Below are positions 6,059 to 13,899 of a stretch of DNA of 23,781 nucleotides, one piece after another. A program made the position numbers and the translations under genes. The notes below the pieces were generated by a model. It was not told where the DNA came from. It made no database searches and saw only the letters and a list, made by a program, of their open reading frames with translations. This DNA is from UKL13-2 sp031370625 (GTDB lineage: Bacteria; Pseudomonadota; Gammaproteobacteria; Burkholderiales; Usitatibacteraceae), in contig JANMQR010000308.1 in the NCBI GenBank assembly GCA_031370625.1, positions 1 through 23,781 on the forward strand, read 5' to 3'. The stretch's first letter is position 1; each line of letters starts with the position of its first letter.

Positions 6059-8461
6059 ATGTCCCAACACAAAGCTGATATGCCCGAGCATGACCATGCA
6101 ACCGAGTCGGATTTGAACGGCCACGCGGCTCCCAAGTCCTGCTGCGGATCGCCTGCGGCTGAAGCCGGTGCGGTTGACGAGAAGCCACACACTGACCCCG
6201 TATGCGGGATGAAAGCCGCAACCAACCCTGAGAAATCAGCAGTGGTTGATGATGTCACCTACTATTTTTGTAGCATGCGCTGCGTGGAAAAATTCAAGCT
6301 TGATCCCGCGCGTTATTTGCACCCTGAGCAGCACGCCGCCACCGCGCCACCAGTGGCAGCGGGGGCGATGTACACGTGTCCGATGCATCCAGAGATTCGC
6401 CAGGATCATCCCGGGAGTTGCCCGAAATGCGGCATGGCGTTAGAGCCGGAAATGCCGACGCTGGATGAGGGCGAGAATCATGAGTTAGTCGACTTCCGCC
6501 GCCGATTTTGGTGGACCTTGCCGCTGACGATTGTGGTGACGGTTTTGGCGATGTTTGGGCACCGGCTTGGCTGGATCGAAGGCCGCACCCAAAGCTGGAT
6601 CGAATTGGCGCTAAGCCTGCCCATCGTGCTGTGGGCGGGCTATCCATTTTTCGAGCGGGGTGTGCAATCGATCGTGAACGCAAGCCCGAACATGTTTACC
6701 CTGATTGGGCTGGGAACGAGCGCGGCATTCATATACAGCGTAGTTGCGACGATTGCGCCTGGCATATTTCCCGAATCATTTTTTGCACATGGTCGTGTTG
6801 GCGTTTATTTTGAGGCGGCGGCAGTGATTATTTCGCTGACCTTGCTGGGCCAGATGCTTGAATTAAAAGCGCGATCACAAACATCGGCGGCGATTAAGTC
6901 GCTTTTGGGACTCTCGCCGAAAACCGCGCGCAGAATAAAGTCCGATGGCAGCGAAGAAGATGTGCCATTGAATAACGTGCATATTGGCGATAGTCTGCGT
7001 GTGCGTCCCGGTGAGAAAATTCCGGTCGATGGTGTGGTCACAGAAGGCAGCAGCGCGGTGGATGAGTCGATGCTAACTGGCGAGCCGATCCCCGTCACCA
7101 AGCGGGTTGGTGACAAGCTCATCGGTGCGACGATGAATAGCAACGGTAGCCTCGTGATGCGCGCTGAGCGGGTCGGTGCGGCGACCATGCTGTCGCAAAT
7201 TGTGCAGATGGTGGCGCAAGCGCAACGCTCGAAAGCGCCGATGCAACGGATGGCAGATGTCGTATCCGGCTACTTTGTTGTTGCTGTGGTCAGCATTGCC
7301 CTGCTCACGTTTTTCGGCTGGGGATTTTTTGGGCCAGAACCGAGTTGGGTATTCGGGCTGATCAACGCGGTGGCGGTGCTCATCATTGCTTGTCCCTGCG
7401 CGCTGGGACTTGCCACACCCATGTCGATCATGGTGGCGACCGGCAAGGCGGCGACCCAGGGAATTTTATTTCGCGATGCTGCCGCAATCGAAAATTTTCG
7501 CAAAATTGATACTTTAATTGTCGATAAAACTGGCACGCTGACTGAGGGCAAACCTGGGTTCGAGCAGGTTATCGCGGCAGATGGATTTGTCGCCGACGAA
7601 GTGTTGAAATGGGCGGCCAGCCTCGATCAAGGCAGCGAACACCCGTTGGCCGATGCGATTGTTGCGGCCGCGCGAGCGCAAAATCTTGTTCTGGAGAAAC
7701 CGGCGGAATTTGAATCGAGCACCGGCATTGGCGTACGTGGATCGGTCACTGGTAAAAAATTGGCGCTCGGCAATACTGCATTGATGCTGCAAGACAAAGT
7801 GAAAGTGAGCGCGCTCAGCACCAAGGCAGATGAGTTGCGTGAACAAGGTGCGAGTGTGATGTATCTGGCGGCAGATGGTGTGCTGGCGGGGATACTGGCG
7901 GTCTCAGACCCGATAAAGGCCACCACGCCGTCTGCATTGGCCGCATTAAAGGTGGCCGGTATTCGCGTCATCATGGCGACTGGTGATGGACTTAAAACAG
8001 CGCAATCGGTCGCGGTGCGGTTAGGCATTAGTGAATTTTATGGCGAAGTGAAACCGGCCGATAAATTGGCGTTGGTGGAGCGACTACAGAAAGAAGGACG
8101 CGTGGTGGCGATGGCGGGAGACGGCATTAACGACGCGCCAGCGCTGGCGAAGGCAGACATCGGTGTGGCCATGGGCACCGGCACGGATGTGGCAATGAAC
8201 AGCGCGCAGGTTACCCTGGTGAAAGGCGACTTGAACGGCATTGCGCGGGCACGTGCGCTGTCGGTCGCGACCATTCGCAATATGAAGCAGAACCTGGTTT
8301 TTGCATTCTTCTACAATGCGCTCGGTGTACCACTTGCGGCGGGTTTGTTGTATCCGTTTACAGGATGGTTACTATCGCCGATGATCGCGGCGCTGGCGAT
8401 GAGTTTGTCGAGTGTTTCCGTTATTTCCAACTCACTTCGTTTACGAAAGATTCCGATATGA
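6059..8461 (+). CDS. copA: Cu(I)-exporting P1B-type ATPase CopA with YHS and HMBD N-terminus
   Basis: The ATG at 6059 has GAAAAGG five bases upstream. The 800-residue inner-membrane pump shows TGE (340-342), the transmembrane CPC (445-447), DKTGT with phosphorylated D489, SEHPL (H528) and GDGIND (687-692), plus C-terminal membrane segments with YN and MSLSS that fit Cu(I)/Ag(I) P1B-1 pumps. The cytoplasmic N-terminus has no CxxC heavy-metal domain. Instead it has a His-rich start and SCCGS, a YHS domain at about 45-87 (DPVCGM, YYFCSMRC), and a heavy-metal-binding domain at about 105-131 (YTCPMHPEI, CPKCGMALEP), as in CopF/SilP-like pumps. It pumps Cu(I) to the periplasm, where the oxidase, cupredoxin and CusF-like protein act. 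The next gene overlaps its stop. Confidence 0.95.
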   Translation: MSQHKADMPEHDHATESDLNGHAAPKSCCGSPAAEAGAVDEKPHTDPVCGMKAATNPEKSAVVDDVTYYFCSMRCVEKFKLDPARYLHPEQHAATAPPVAAGAMYTCPMHPEIRQDHPGSCPKCGMALEPEMPTLDEGENHELVDFRRRFWWTLPLTIVVTVLAMFGHRLGWIEGRTQSWIELALSLPIVLWAGYPFFERGVQSIVNASPNMFTLIGLGTSAAFIYSVVATIAPGIFPESFFAHGRVGVYFEAAAVIISLTLLGQMLELKARSQTSAAIKSLLGLSPKTARRIKSDGSEEDVPLNNVHIGDSLRVRPGEKIPVDGVVTEGSSAVDESMLTGEPIPVTKRVGDKLIGATMNSNGSLVMRAERVGAATMLSQIVQMVAQAQRSKAPMQRMADVVSGYFVVAVVSIALLTFFGWGFFGPEPSWVFGLINAVAVLIIACPCALGLATPMSIMVATGKAATQGILFRDAAAIENFRKIDTLIVDKTGTLTEGKPGFEQVIAADGFVADEVLKWAASLDQGSEHPLADAIVAAARAQNLVLEKPAEFESSTGIGVRGSVTGKKLALGNTALMLQDKVKVSALSTKADELREQGASVMYLAADGVLAGILAVSDPIKATTPSALAALKVAGIRVIMATGDGLKTAQSVAVRLGISEFYGEVKPADKLALVERLQKEGRVVAMAGDGINDAPALAKADIGVAMGTGTDVAMNSAQVTLVKGDLNGIARARALSVATIRNMKQNLVFAFFYNALGVPLAAGLLYPFTGWLLSPMIAALAMSLSSVSVISNSLRLRKIPI

Positions 8462-8838
8462 AAAGTATTTTGTATGTGGCTTTGCTGCTACTTGCTACAG
8501 TGCCCACGGTCGCTTCAGCAGCTGAGGGCGACAAACTGAAAAAGGAACTCTCGGTAACCATCAAGCCCGGCAAAGTCCATGAAGAATGTGTCGAACTTAA
8601 ATCCGGGACGACAGTTGCCTATCGTTTTAAGGCATCAAAGCCGGTTCCGTTCAATATTCATTTTCACTCCGGAACCGGCAAGGACGAGAAGGTTGAATAT
8701 CCTGTCAAGCTAGATCAGGTGGACGCTGCTGAAGACGTTCTGAAAGTAACCGCTGACCAACACTATTGCTGGATGTGGTCAAACAAACGGGTGACGACCG
8801 AATCGGTGACGATTACTGGCATGCTGGAGAGTCAATAG
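8458..8838 (+). CDS. Small secreted protein translationally coupled to copA
   Basis: The ATG at 8458 overlaps the copA stop in the tetranucleotide ATGA, a strong sign of coupled translation. The 126-residue product has a signal peptide at 1-21 (MKSILYVALLLLATVPTVAS then AA) and a compact beta-rich mature domain. Possible metal ligands are H41 and C44 (HEEC), H68 and H70 (NIHFH), and H102 and C104 (DQHYCWMW). The two Cys could form a disulfide. I do not recognise a named family; similar small periplasmic proteins with an HFH and YCWMW pattern may exist next to copper pumps. A role in receiving or sensing copper exported by CopA is inferred from coupling and likely ligands only. Confidence 0.8.
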   Translation: MKSILYVALLLLATVPTVASAAEGDKLKKELSVTIKPGKVHEECVELKSGTTVAYRFKASKPVPFNIHFHSGTGKDEKVEYPVKLDQVDAAEDVLKVTADQHYCWMWSNKRVTTESVTITGMLESQ

Positions 8839-8939
8839 AATACTGATCCGTATTTTAGTGTGGCTAATTTGACGCAAAATTCGCCGTTCCTTGATGCGCG
8901 AACCAAACGACGCGATCCAAACTAAACGTGACGATCTCC

Positions 8940-9881
8940 ATGCCCAAATTGAAAATTTCCAACGAAACCGCACGCTTGATTCGTGAGCAGTTGGAAGCAC
9001 TTTCGCTGCGTATTCCGCTCAAAGTCTGGATGGTGACTAGCGTGAGCGATGACGACTGGGAAGTGGTGTACGCGCACAATCGTGGCTACCCGGTTGAAGA
9101 GGGACAGGTGTTTCGTTGGCAGGATTCTTTTTGCTGCCGCATGATGGCCAACGAGGGCCCCCAATTTGCCAGTAATTCCAAGGATTGTGAGGCGTATCGA
9201 AATGCGCCGGTGGCCAAAATTCTGCCCATCACCATCTATATTGGTGTGCCACTTTACGGCGAAGGTAATCGCTTCATTGGCACGCTTTGTGGCCTCGATC
9301 CAAAACCCGAAGTGGTGGGCATTCGCTCTGCCGAGGGGCTCGTCAAGCGCACTGCAGATGTAATTTCAAAATTGTTGTCGATGGAAGTAAAGCTCGCCAC
9401 GGTTCAATCACGCGCGATGCAGGTGGAAGACATTGCCTGGCGGGACGAAATGACAGGCCTCTTGAACCGTCGCGGGTGGAATCGGCTCGTTGAAGCAACC
9501 CCGTCAGCATCCGACAAATATGTGCATGCGGTGGTTCTGCTGGATCTGGACAAATTGAAACTGGTGAATGATGTGCAGGGCCATGCGGCTGGGGACAAAT
9601 TAATTATCGCCACAGCGCGCGTATTGTCTGCCTCAATGCGCGGTGATGACGTGGTGGCCAGATTGGGCGGTGATGAATTTGGTATTTTGCTGCGTGGACT
9701 TTATCCACAGCATGCAAGCGATATCGCGGAGCGTCTTGCTACTGAGCTGGCTGCGGCCGATATTTCAGCCACGATGGGCTTCGCATCAATGCCGCCAAAG
9801 CACTCCATGGAAGCCGCTATCGAGGCGGCAGATCAAATGCTCATTGCGGGCAAGCAAAAACTCGCCAGGCAAGAGCGCTAA
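8940..9881 (+). CDS. GAF-domain diguanylate cyclase (GGDEF)
   Basis: The 313-residue product uses the ATG at 8940; a GTG at 8928 would add four residues, and neither has a clear ribosome site. Residues 10-160 form a GAF-type sensor domain (VWMVTSVSDDDWEVVYAHN, then a DSFCCRMM motif, then IYIGVPLYGEGNRFIGTLCG). After a helix, residues 175-310 are a GGDEF domain: DEMTGLLNRRGW, LDLDKLKLVNDVQGHAAGDK, and GGDEF itself at 243-247. RGDD five residues before GGDEF fits the RxxD product-inhibition site. It should make cyclic di-GMP in the cytoplasm. The signal sensed is unknown; the GAF cysteines may respond to redox or metal. It lies 101 bases after the copA operon and overlaps the alkB stop tail-to-tail by four bases. 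Confidence 0.9.
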   Translation: MPKLKISNETARLIREQLEALSLRIPLKVWMVTSVSDDDWEVVYAHNRGYPVEEGQVFRWQDSFCCRMMANEGPQFASNSKDCEAYRNAPVAKILPITIYIGVPLYGEGNRFIGTLCGLDPKPEVVGIRSAEGLVKRTADVISKLLSMEVKLATVQSRAMQVEDIAWRDEMTGLLNRRGWNRLVEATPSASDKYVHAVVLLDLDKLKLVNDVQGHAAGDKLIIATARVLSASMRGDDVVARLGGDEFGILLRGLYPQHASDIAERLATELAAADISATMGFASMPPKHSMEAAIEAADQMLIAGKQKLARQER

Positions 9882-10528
9882 GCGGCGACTCTAAACGTCA
9901 AATTAATCCGTGAGTTGCCAAGCGCCGGATGGTGTCCCGATTTAAGCGGCCGCACACCATGAAACAACAAACGCGCTGCGCCACCGAAGACAATCGCATC
10001 GCCACCATCAAGTTGAATAGAGCGGACGGGATCACGCCGGTTAAGCCCGCCGATGATAAATTTCGCTGGCAGTCCGAGTGATAGCGAAACGATGGGTTGT
10101 GAAAAATCTTTTTCGTCGCGGTCTTGATGCAGCCCCATTTGTGCGCCGGATGTGTAGTGATTAATCAGGCACGCATCGGGTGCGAATCCAGTGCAGCCCG
10201 CCATGTCGGCCAGTTGTGCTGCGGTATCAAAAAGCAACGATGGCATTTGCGGCCACGGATTTTTTGTCTCAGGATCCATGTGCGAGTATGCATAACCCGC
10301 GTGATTGCTCGTCCAGCCAAGGGTGCCGCAGTTGGTCATCGCGACTGACATTTCCTTGCCGCCGGGTGTTTGCATGTGGCGCAGTGGCGCTACAGCGATG
10401 ACGGCCTGGACGGCCACAAAAAGTTTTGCTGCGTCGAATGCGTCATGGATCAACACGACGCCTTCTTGTAATTTTTGTATTGAAGGTTGAGTGCTATCGC
10501 TAGTAGCGAATAACGACGCCTGAGACAT
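9878..10528 (-). CDS. alkB: AlkB, Fe(II)/2-oxoglutarate DNA dealkylase
   Basis: The start is the ATG at 10528, two bases after the alkA stop; the frame is open further upstream but that part overlaps alkA. The 216-residue product, the same length as E. coli AlkB, has all catalytic residues: iron ligands H134, D136 (HQD) and H190 (FHGVRP), and 2-oxoglutarate arginines R207 and R213 (RINLTFR). It also has the substrate-lid stretch (TNCGTLGWTSNHAGYAYS) typical of bacterial AlkB. It oxidatively removes 1-methyladenine and 3-methylcytosine lesions from single-stranded DNA or RNA. It is the last gene of the ada-alkA-alkB operon and so is probably induced by methylation damage through Ada. Confidence 0.95.
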   Translation of the reverse strand: MSQASLFATSDSTQPSIQKLQEGVVLIHDAFDAAKLFVAVQAVIAVAPLRHMQTPGGKEMSVAMTNCGTLGWTSNHAGYAYSHMDPETKNPWPQMPSLLFDTAAQLADMAGCTGFAPDACLINHYTSGAQMGLHQDRDEKDFSQPIVSLSLGLPAKFIIGGLNRRDPVRSIQLDGGDAIVFGGAARLLFHGVRPLKSGHHPALGNSRINLTFRVAA

Positions 10529-10530
10529 CG

Positions 10531-11439
10531 CTATGCGCTCATATGTAAGCTCGCCCACAGGTGTGCGGCCACCAGCGAGCGATACGGCGCGTATTGCGCC
10601 AGAATTATTTCCACTTCCTTGATGGTTGGCGCGGCATCCTCGCCGCGCAATCTTGCCCATGCTTTGCGCACCGCGACATCGCCATGCAGTGAGCAATCCG
10701 CAAGACCAAAACCGCGCATCAGGGTGTAATTAACAGTCCACGGGCCAATGCCTTTCACATTTAGCAGCGCAGCTTGAATAGCATCAACATCAATGCTGGA
10801 TTGCCGCCAATTGTCTAGCGGCAGCGTTTGATCCATCACCAGGTTGGCGACACGCAATATGGTTTCCGCTTTGGCGCGCGAGAATTTATTTTTGGTGAGT
10901 TGCTCGAGTTTTAAACGGCACACTAATGCAGCATCTGGATAACAGTAAAGCCCGCTGGGATGTTTTGCACCGGCAAGCTTGATGAGCGTATGTCGAAGTT
11001 GAATAGCGAAACGTAGATTGATTTGCTGGCCGATGATGGCCCAGGTAAGCGCTTCGAACGGCGTTGCAGCTTGCGGGATGCGCAACCCTTTCTGGCGATG
11101 TATCAGCGCGCTCAGGAATGTATCGCCCTTCATTTTTCGTTCAAACGGCTCGACTGCAATGGTGAGGCCAAGCATGTCATGAATGATTTGCTGTGCGAGC
11201 GCCAGGGAAAAGTGCGGATCATCGGTGTGGAAAGTACAAGCCGCTTCGCGCGATTTGAGCGCCACGTTAATGAGCGTTTGATACTCGTTAACCATGATCG
11301 CTTTGGCAATGCTGGTGTCAGTAATACGCTCAGCGAGCTGCTCGGGATCACGCGCATGAAAATTGAGTATCTCCTGTGCGCGATAATTTTTTGGCAATTC
11401 GAGCGTGAATGAAAGCGGCGCTGGTTTGGCTTTTTTCAA
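10531..11439 (-). CDS. alkA: AlkA-type DNA-3-methyladenine glycosylase II
   Basis: The 302-residue product starts at a TTG (11439-11437) that overlaps the ada stop in TTGA; no later ATG would keep the N-terminal domain, and GGAAA of the ada end provides a ribosome site. Residues 1-110 form the AlkA N-terminal domain (LELPKNYRAQEILNFHARDP). Residues 125-295 form the helix-hairpin-helix glycosylase domain with LNVKGIGPWTVNYTLMRGFG and the catalytic Asp, D254, in HGDVAVRKA. It removes 3-methyladenine and related alkylated bases as a monofunctional glycosylase. The start-stop overlap indicates reinitiation by ribosomes leaving ada, tying its level to the adaptive response. Confidence 0.92.
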   Translation of the reverse strand: MKKAKPAPLSFTLELPKNYRAQEILNFHARDPEQLAERITDTSIAKAIMVNEYQTLINVALKSREAACTFHTDDPHFSLALAQQIIHDMLGLTIAVEPFERKMKGDTFLSALIHRQKGLRIPQAATPFEALTWAIIGQQINLRFAIQLRHTLIKLAGAKHPSGLYCYPDAALVCRLKLEQLTKNKFSRAKAETILRVANLVMDQTLPLDNWRQSSIDVDAIQAALLNVKGIGPWTVNYTLMRGFGLADCSLHGDVAVRKAWARLRGEDAAPTIKEVEIILAQYAPYRSLVAAHLWASLHMSA

Positions 11440-12545
11440 GACGATTCGTTTCCAGCTTCACGCTTCAGCAGTTCTGCTTTGCGGTCAATCCCCCAGCGAT
11501 AGCCGGAGAGTTCGCCATTCGATCTCACCACGCGATGACATGGGATGAGTACGGCAATTTCATTGCTTGCGCACGCGCTGGCGACCGCGCGTGCGGCTTT
11601 GGGTTTGCCAATTTTTTGCGCGACTTCACTATAACTTAACGTTTTGCCGAGCGGGATATCGCGCAGCGCTTTCCACACGCGCTGCTGGAAAACAGTACCT
11701 TGAACATCAAGCGGCAAATCCAGCAGGCCGCGCGCCTGTGCGCCGGGTTGTTCAATGTATTTGAATACAGAAGTGAGCCATTTTTTGAAAATCTCATCGG
11801 CTTGTTTGAAGTTGGCATTCGGAAAGCGTTCGCGTAAATGACGCGTTAACTCATTCGCGGAATCGCCAAACTCAATCGCGCACACGCCGCGTTCTGTGGC
11901 CGCTACGATAATCAAGCTGGACGTAGTTCCCAGCTTGCAAGGCTTTACCGCATAGCGAATATCTTCATTGGTGCCGCCATTTTTATAGCTGCGTGGCGTC
12001 ATGCCAAGTATGGCGTCAGCATCCTCATAAAAGCGACCTGATGAATTAAAGCCCGCTGCAAAAATCGCGCTCGTCACGGTTTTATTTTTGCCCAGCGCCT
12101 CGGTCATGCGTAATTTTTGTACCGCCTTTTGATATTCCCTAGGCGTTACACCGGTTACAGATTTAAACACACGGTGAAAGTGATACATGCTGAGCCCGGC
12201 GGCCTCAGCCAGTGTTGCCAAGGTCAAATTTTCAGTGCTGCACTTGATGCGTTCGCACGCCGCAGTTACGGCGTCATTGCGTGCATGTTCGAAAGAAATG
12301 CCATCCGGATTGCAGCGCTTGCATGCGCGAAAACCCGCTGCGGCTGCGTCACTCGTGGTCTCAAAAAATGATACGTTGATGCGCTTGGCCGTGCGTGAAG
12401 CGCACGAAGGGCGGCAATACACGCCAGTGGTTTTAACGGCGTAAACAAATTCACCGTCAAATTCTGCATCACGATTCAGCACAGCTTGCCAGAGCGAGTC
12501 ACGATCTGCGTTGCCCGTGGCGATTTGATTTTTTAAGCCGTCCAT
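11436..12545 (-). CDS. ada: Ada, bifunctional methyltransferase and transcription activator
   Basis: The 369-residue product is started at the ATG at 12545 (the frame is open to a TTG at 12563). Order of domains: N-terminal zinc/methyl-acceptor domain with C44, C48, C75 and C78 (GVYCRPSC, ACKRCNP), the first being the methylphosphotriester acceptor; an AraC-type DNA-binding domain at about 85-185 (LATLAEAAGLSMYHFHRVFK); and the C-terminal O6-methylguanine methyltransferase with PCHRVV and acceptor C336. It repairs O6-methylguanine and, once methylated at the N-terminal Cys, activates alkylation-repair genes. The Ada-box-like site upstream and the operon with alkA and alkB fit self-induction. 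All key residues are present, so it should be functional. Confidence 0.96.
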   Translation of the reverse strand: MDGLKNQIATGNADRDSLWQAVLNRDAEFDGEFVYAVKTTGVYCRPSCASRTAKRINVSFFETTSDAAAAGFRACKRCNPDGISFEHARNDAVTAACERIKCSTENLTLATLAEAAGLSMYHFHRVFKSVTGVTPREYQKAVQKLRMTEALGKNKTVTSAIFAAGFNSSGRFYEDADAILGMTPRSYKNGGTNEDIRYAVKPCKLGTTSSLIIVAATERGVCAIEFGDSANELTRHLRERFPNANFKQADEIFKKWLTSVFKYIEQPGAQARGLLDLPLDVQGTVFQQRVWKALRDIPLGKTLSYSEVAQKIGKPKAARAVASACASNEIAVLIPCHRVVRSNGELSGYRWGIDRKAELLKREAGNESS

Positions 12546-12612
12546 GATGCTGTCCAATATCAACTTGAGGTCGTCATTGTTTGCGCCCGCAGGAATTAAA
12601 ACACTCCGATCC

Positions 12613-12625
12613 TTGCGATCAAATT
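12613..12625 (-). promoter_or_regulatory. Ada box upstream of ada
   Basis: On the minus strand the site reads AATTTGATCGCAA, an exact fit to the AAT-N6-GCAA Ada-binding pattern of E. coli ada, and it is also preceded by an A run as there. It lies 67 bases before the ada ATG. A convincing -10 element could not be fixed (TTTAAT at 12600-12595 is one option). Confidence 0.7.
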
Positions 12626-12664
12626 TTTTGCTGTGCAGTTTTATTTCCTGATTGTTCCATTACG

Positions 12665-12677
12665 GGTTAAATTAACC
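12665..12677. promoter_or_regulatory. 13-bp perfect dyad between ada and the cation transporter
   Basis: GGTTAA and TTAACC flank a single central A. The site lies 29 bases before the ATG of the cation diffusion facilitator and 40 bases beyond the Ada box. A dyad of this size placed over a promoter region is operator-like; the binding protein is unknown. Confidence 0.4.
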
Positions 12678-12706
12678 TGAGTTTTCCTATTTTAGAACTG
12701 AATCTC

Positions 12707-13696
12707 ATGCCGCACGATCACGCCACATCTGACCACGATCACCACAGCCATCACGATAAGCATGGTCACAAGCACGATGCGAATCATGGCGGCCATCATC
12801 ACCACCATGTGCCGGATTCCAATCGCGCATTTGCGATTGGTGTGTCGCTCAATATCGGGTTCGTCCTGGTCGAGTTGGGATTTGGCTGGTGGACAAATTC
12901 GCTCGCATTGCTCGCAGATGCAGGCCACAATTTTGGTGATGTCATTGGCTTGCTGCTCGCATGGGGCGCGACCCGGTTAGCACTCAAGGCACCATCAGCG
13001 CGCTTCACGTATGGCCTGGGCTCGTCCACCATACTGGCCGCGCTTACTAATGCAGTGCTGCTGTTGGTCGCGACGGGTGCCATTGTGTGGGAAGCCACCC
13101 AGCGAATATTTAACGCGGCTCACGCAGAGCCGGTTAGTGCCTCAGTGGTAATCGCCGTTGCGCTTGCGGGCGTGGTGGTGAATGGAGCCACGGCGATGCT
13201 CTTCATGCGCGGGCGTGAGCAGGATCTCAATCTCAAAGGTGCGTATTTGCATATGGCCGCTGATGCCGCCGTGTCACTCGGCGTGGCGATTGCGGGCGGG
13301 TTAATTTTGCTGACGAATTGGATGTGGCTGGATCCGTTGATCAGCATTGCGATTGCAGCGGTGATTGTCTGGAGCACCTGGTTTTTGCTGCGGGAATCGT
13401 TGCGGCTTGCGCTGCAGGCGGTGCCGGTTGGGATTGACGTTGACAGCGTCAGCAGCTATTTGGCCTCGCTGCCTGGTGTCAGTGAGGTCCACGATCTTCA
13501 TATCTGGGCAATTAGCACCACGCAAAGTGCGCTGACGGTGCATTTGGTGATGACGAAAGGGCATCCGGGAGATGATTTTTTTGCAACTTTGGCGGACGAG
13601 CTGGAATCGCGTTTTCGCATTGGGCATCCAACGGTACAGATTGAAACCGGGTCCGCGGCGGCTCCATGTCGGCTCGCACCAAGCCACGTACTGTGA
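12707..13696 (+). CDS. Cation diffusion facilitator, zinc-type (CzcD/ZitB-like)
   Basis: The 329-residue product has a very His-rich cytoplasmic N-terminus (about 15 His in residues 3-34), six membrane segments from about 40 to 240 and a C-terminal cytoplasmic metallochaperone-like domain (VSSYLASLPGVSEVHDLHIW). The transport site of zinc CDF proteins is intact: D71, H74 and D78 in transmembrane helix 2 (LADAGHNFGDV), and the HxxxD of helix 5, H182 and D186 (LHMAADAAVS). The His/Asp set favours Zn(II), perhaps Cd(II) or Co(II), with export by proton antiport across the inner membrane. It diverges from ada, with no obvious functional link. No strong ribosome site is visible before the ATG. Confidence 0.93.
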   Translation: MPHDHATSDHDHHSHHDKHGHKHDANHGGHHHHHVPDSNRAFAIGVSLNIGFVLVELGFGWWTNSLALLADAGHNFGDVIGLLLAWGATRLALKAPSARFTYGLGSSTILAALTNAVLLLVATGAIVWEATQRIFNAAHAEPVSASVVIAVALAGVVVNGATAMLFMRGREQDLNLKGAYLHMAADAAVSLGVAIAGGLILLTNWMWLDPLISIAIAAVIVWSTWFLLRESLRLALQAVPVGIDVDSVSSYLASLPGVSEVHDLHIWAISTTQSALTVHLVMTKGHPGDDFFATLADELESRFRIGHPTVQIETGSAAAPCRLAPSHVL

Positions 13697-13738
13697 CAAT
13701 CTGAAAAAATATAAACTCCCCACTGGTGGCGCACTTTG

Positions 13739-13752
13739 GAGCAAAATTGCTC
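13739..13752. repeat. Short inverted repeat after the cation transporter gene
   Basis: GAGCAA and TTGCTC are separated by two bases, 42 bases after the transporter stop, in the 203-base gap before the crystallin-like gene. It is too tight to form an RNA hairpin, so if meaningful it is a protein-binding dyad. Otherwise I see nothing definite in this gap. Confidence 0.25.
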
Positions 13753-13899
13753 GAAGAGGCGCGTGAATAAACGAGGTACACTTTCCATTGGCTTTTTCGC
13801 GATTTTGTTTGGATGTATGTTTTTATTGAGGCATCAGCGTTAGTTGGGTTGGGAAGCAGCATCGGTGCTACCCGTCATGTTCTTTCAGAGGAGGTTGCA

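Noticed and set aside
8839..8860. AATAC/GTATT hairpin after the copA-coupled gene as a terminator
   Set aside because: Five weak base pairs and only a short T run; too little to call.
13813..13899. Upstream ATG in frame with the crystallin-like gene
   Set aside because: It would place a non-signal segment before the signal peptide, whereas the GTG at 13900 has a near-perfect ribosome site.
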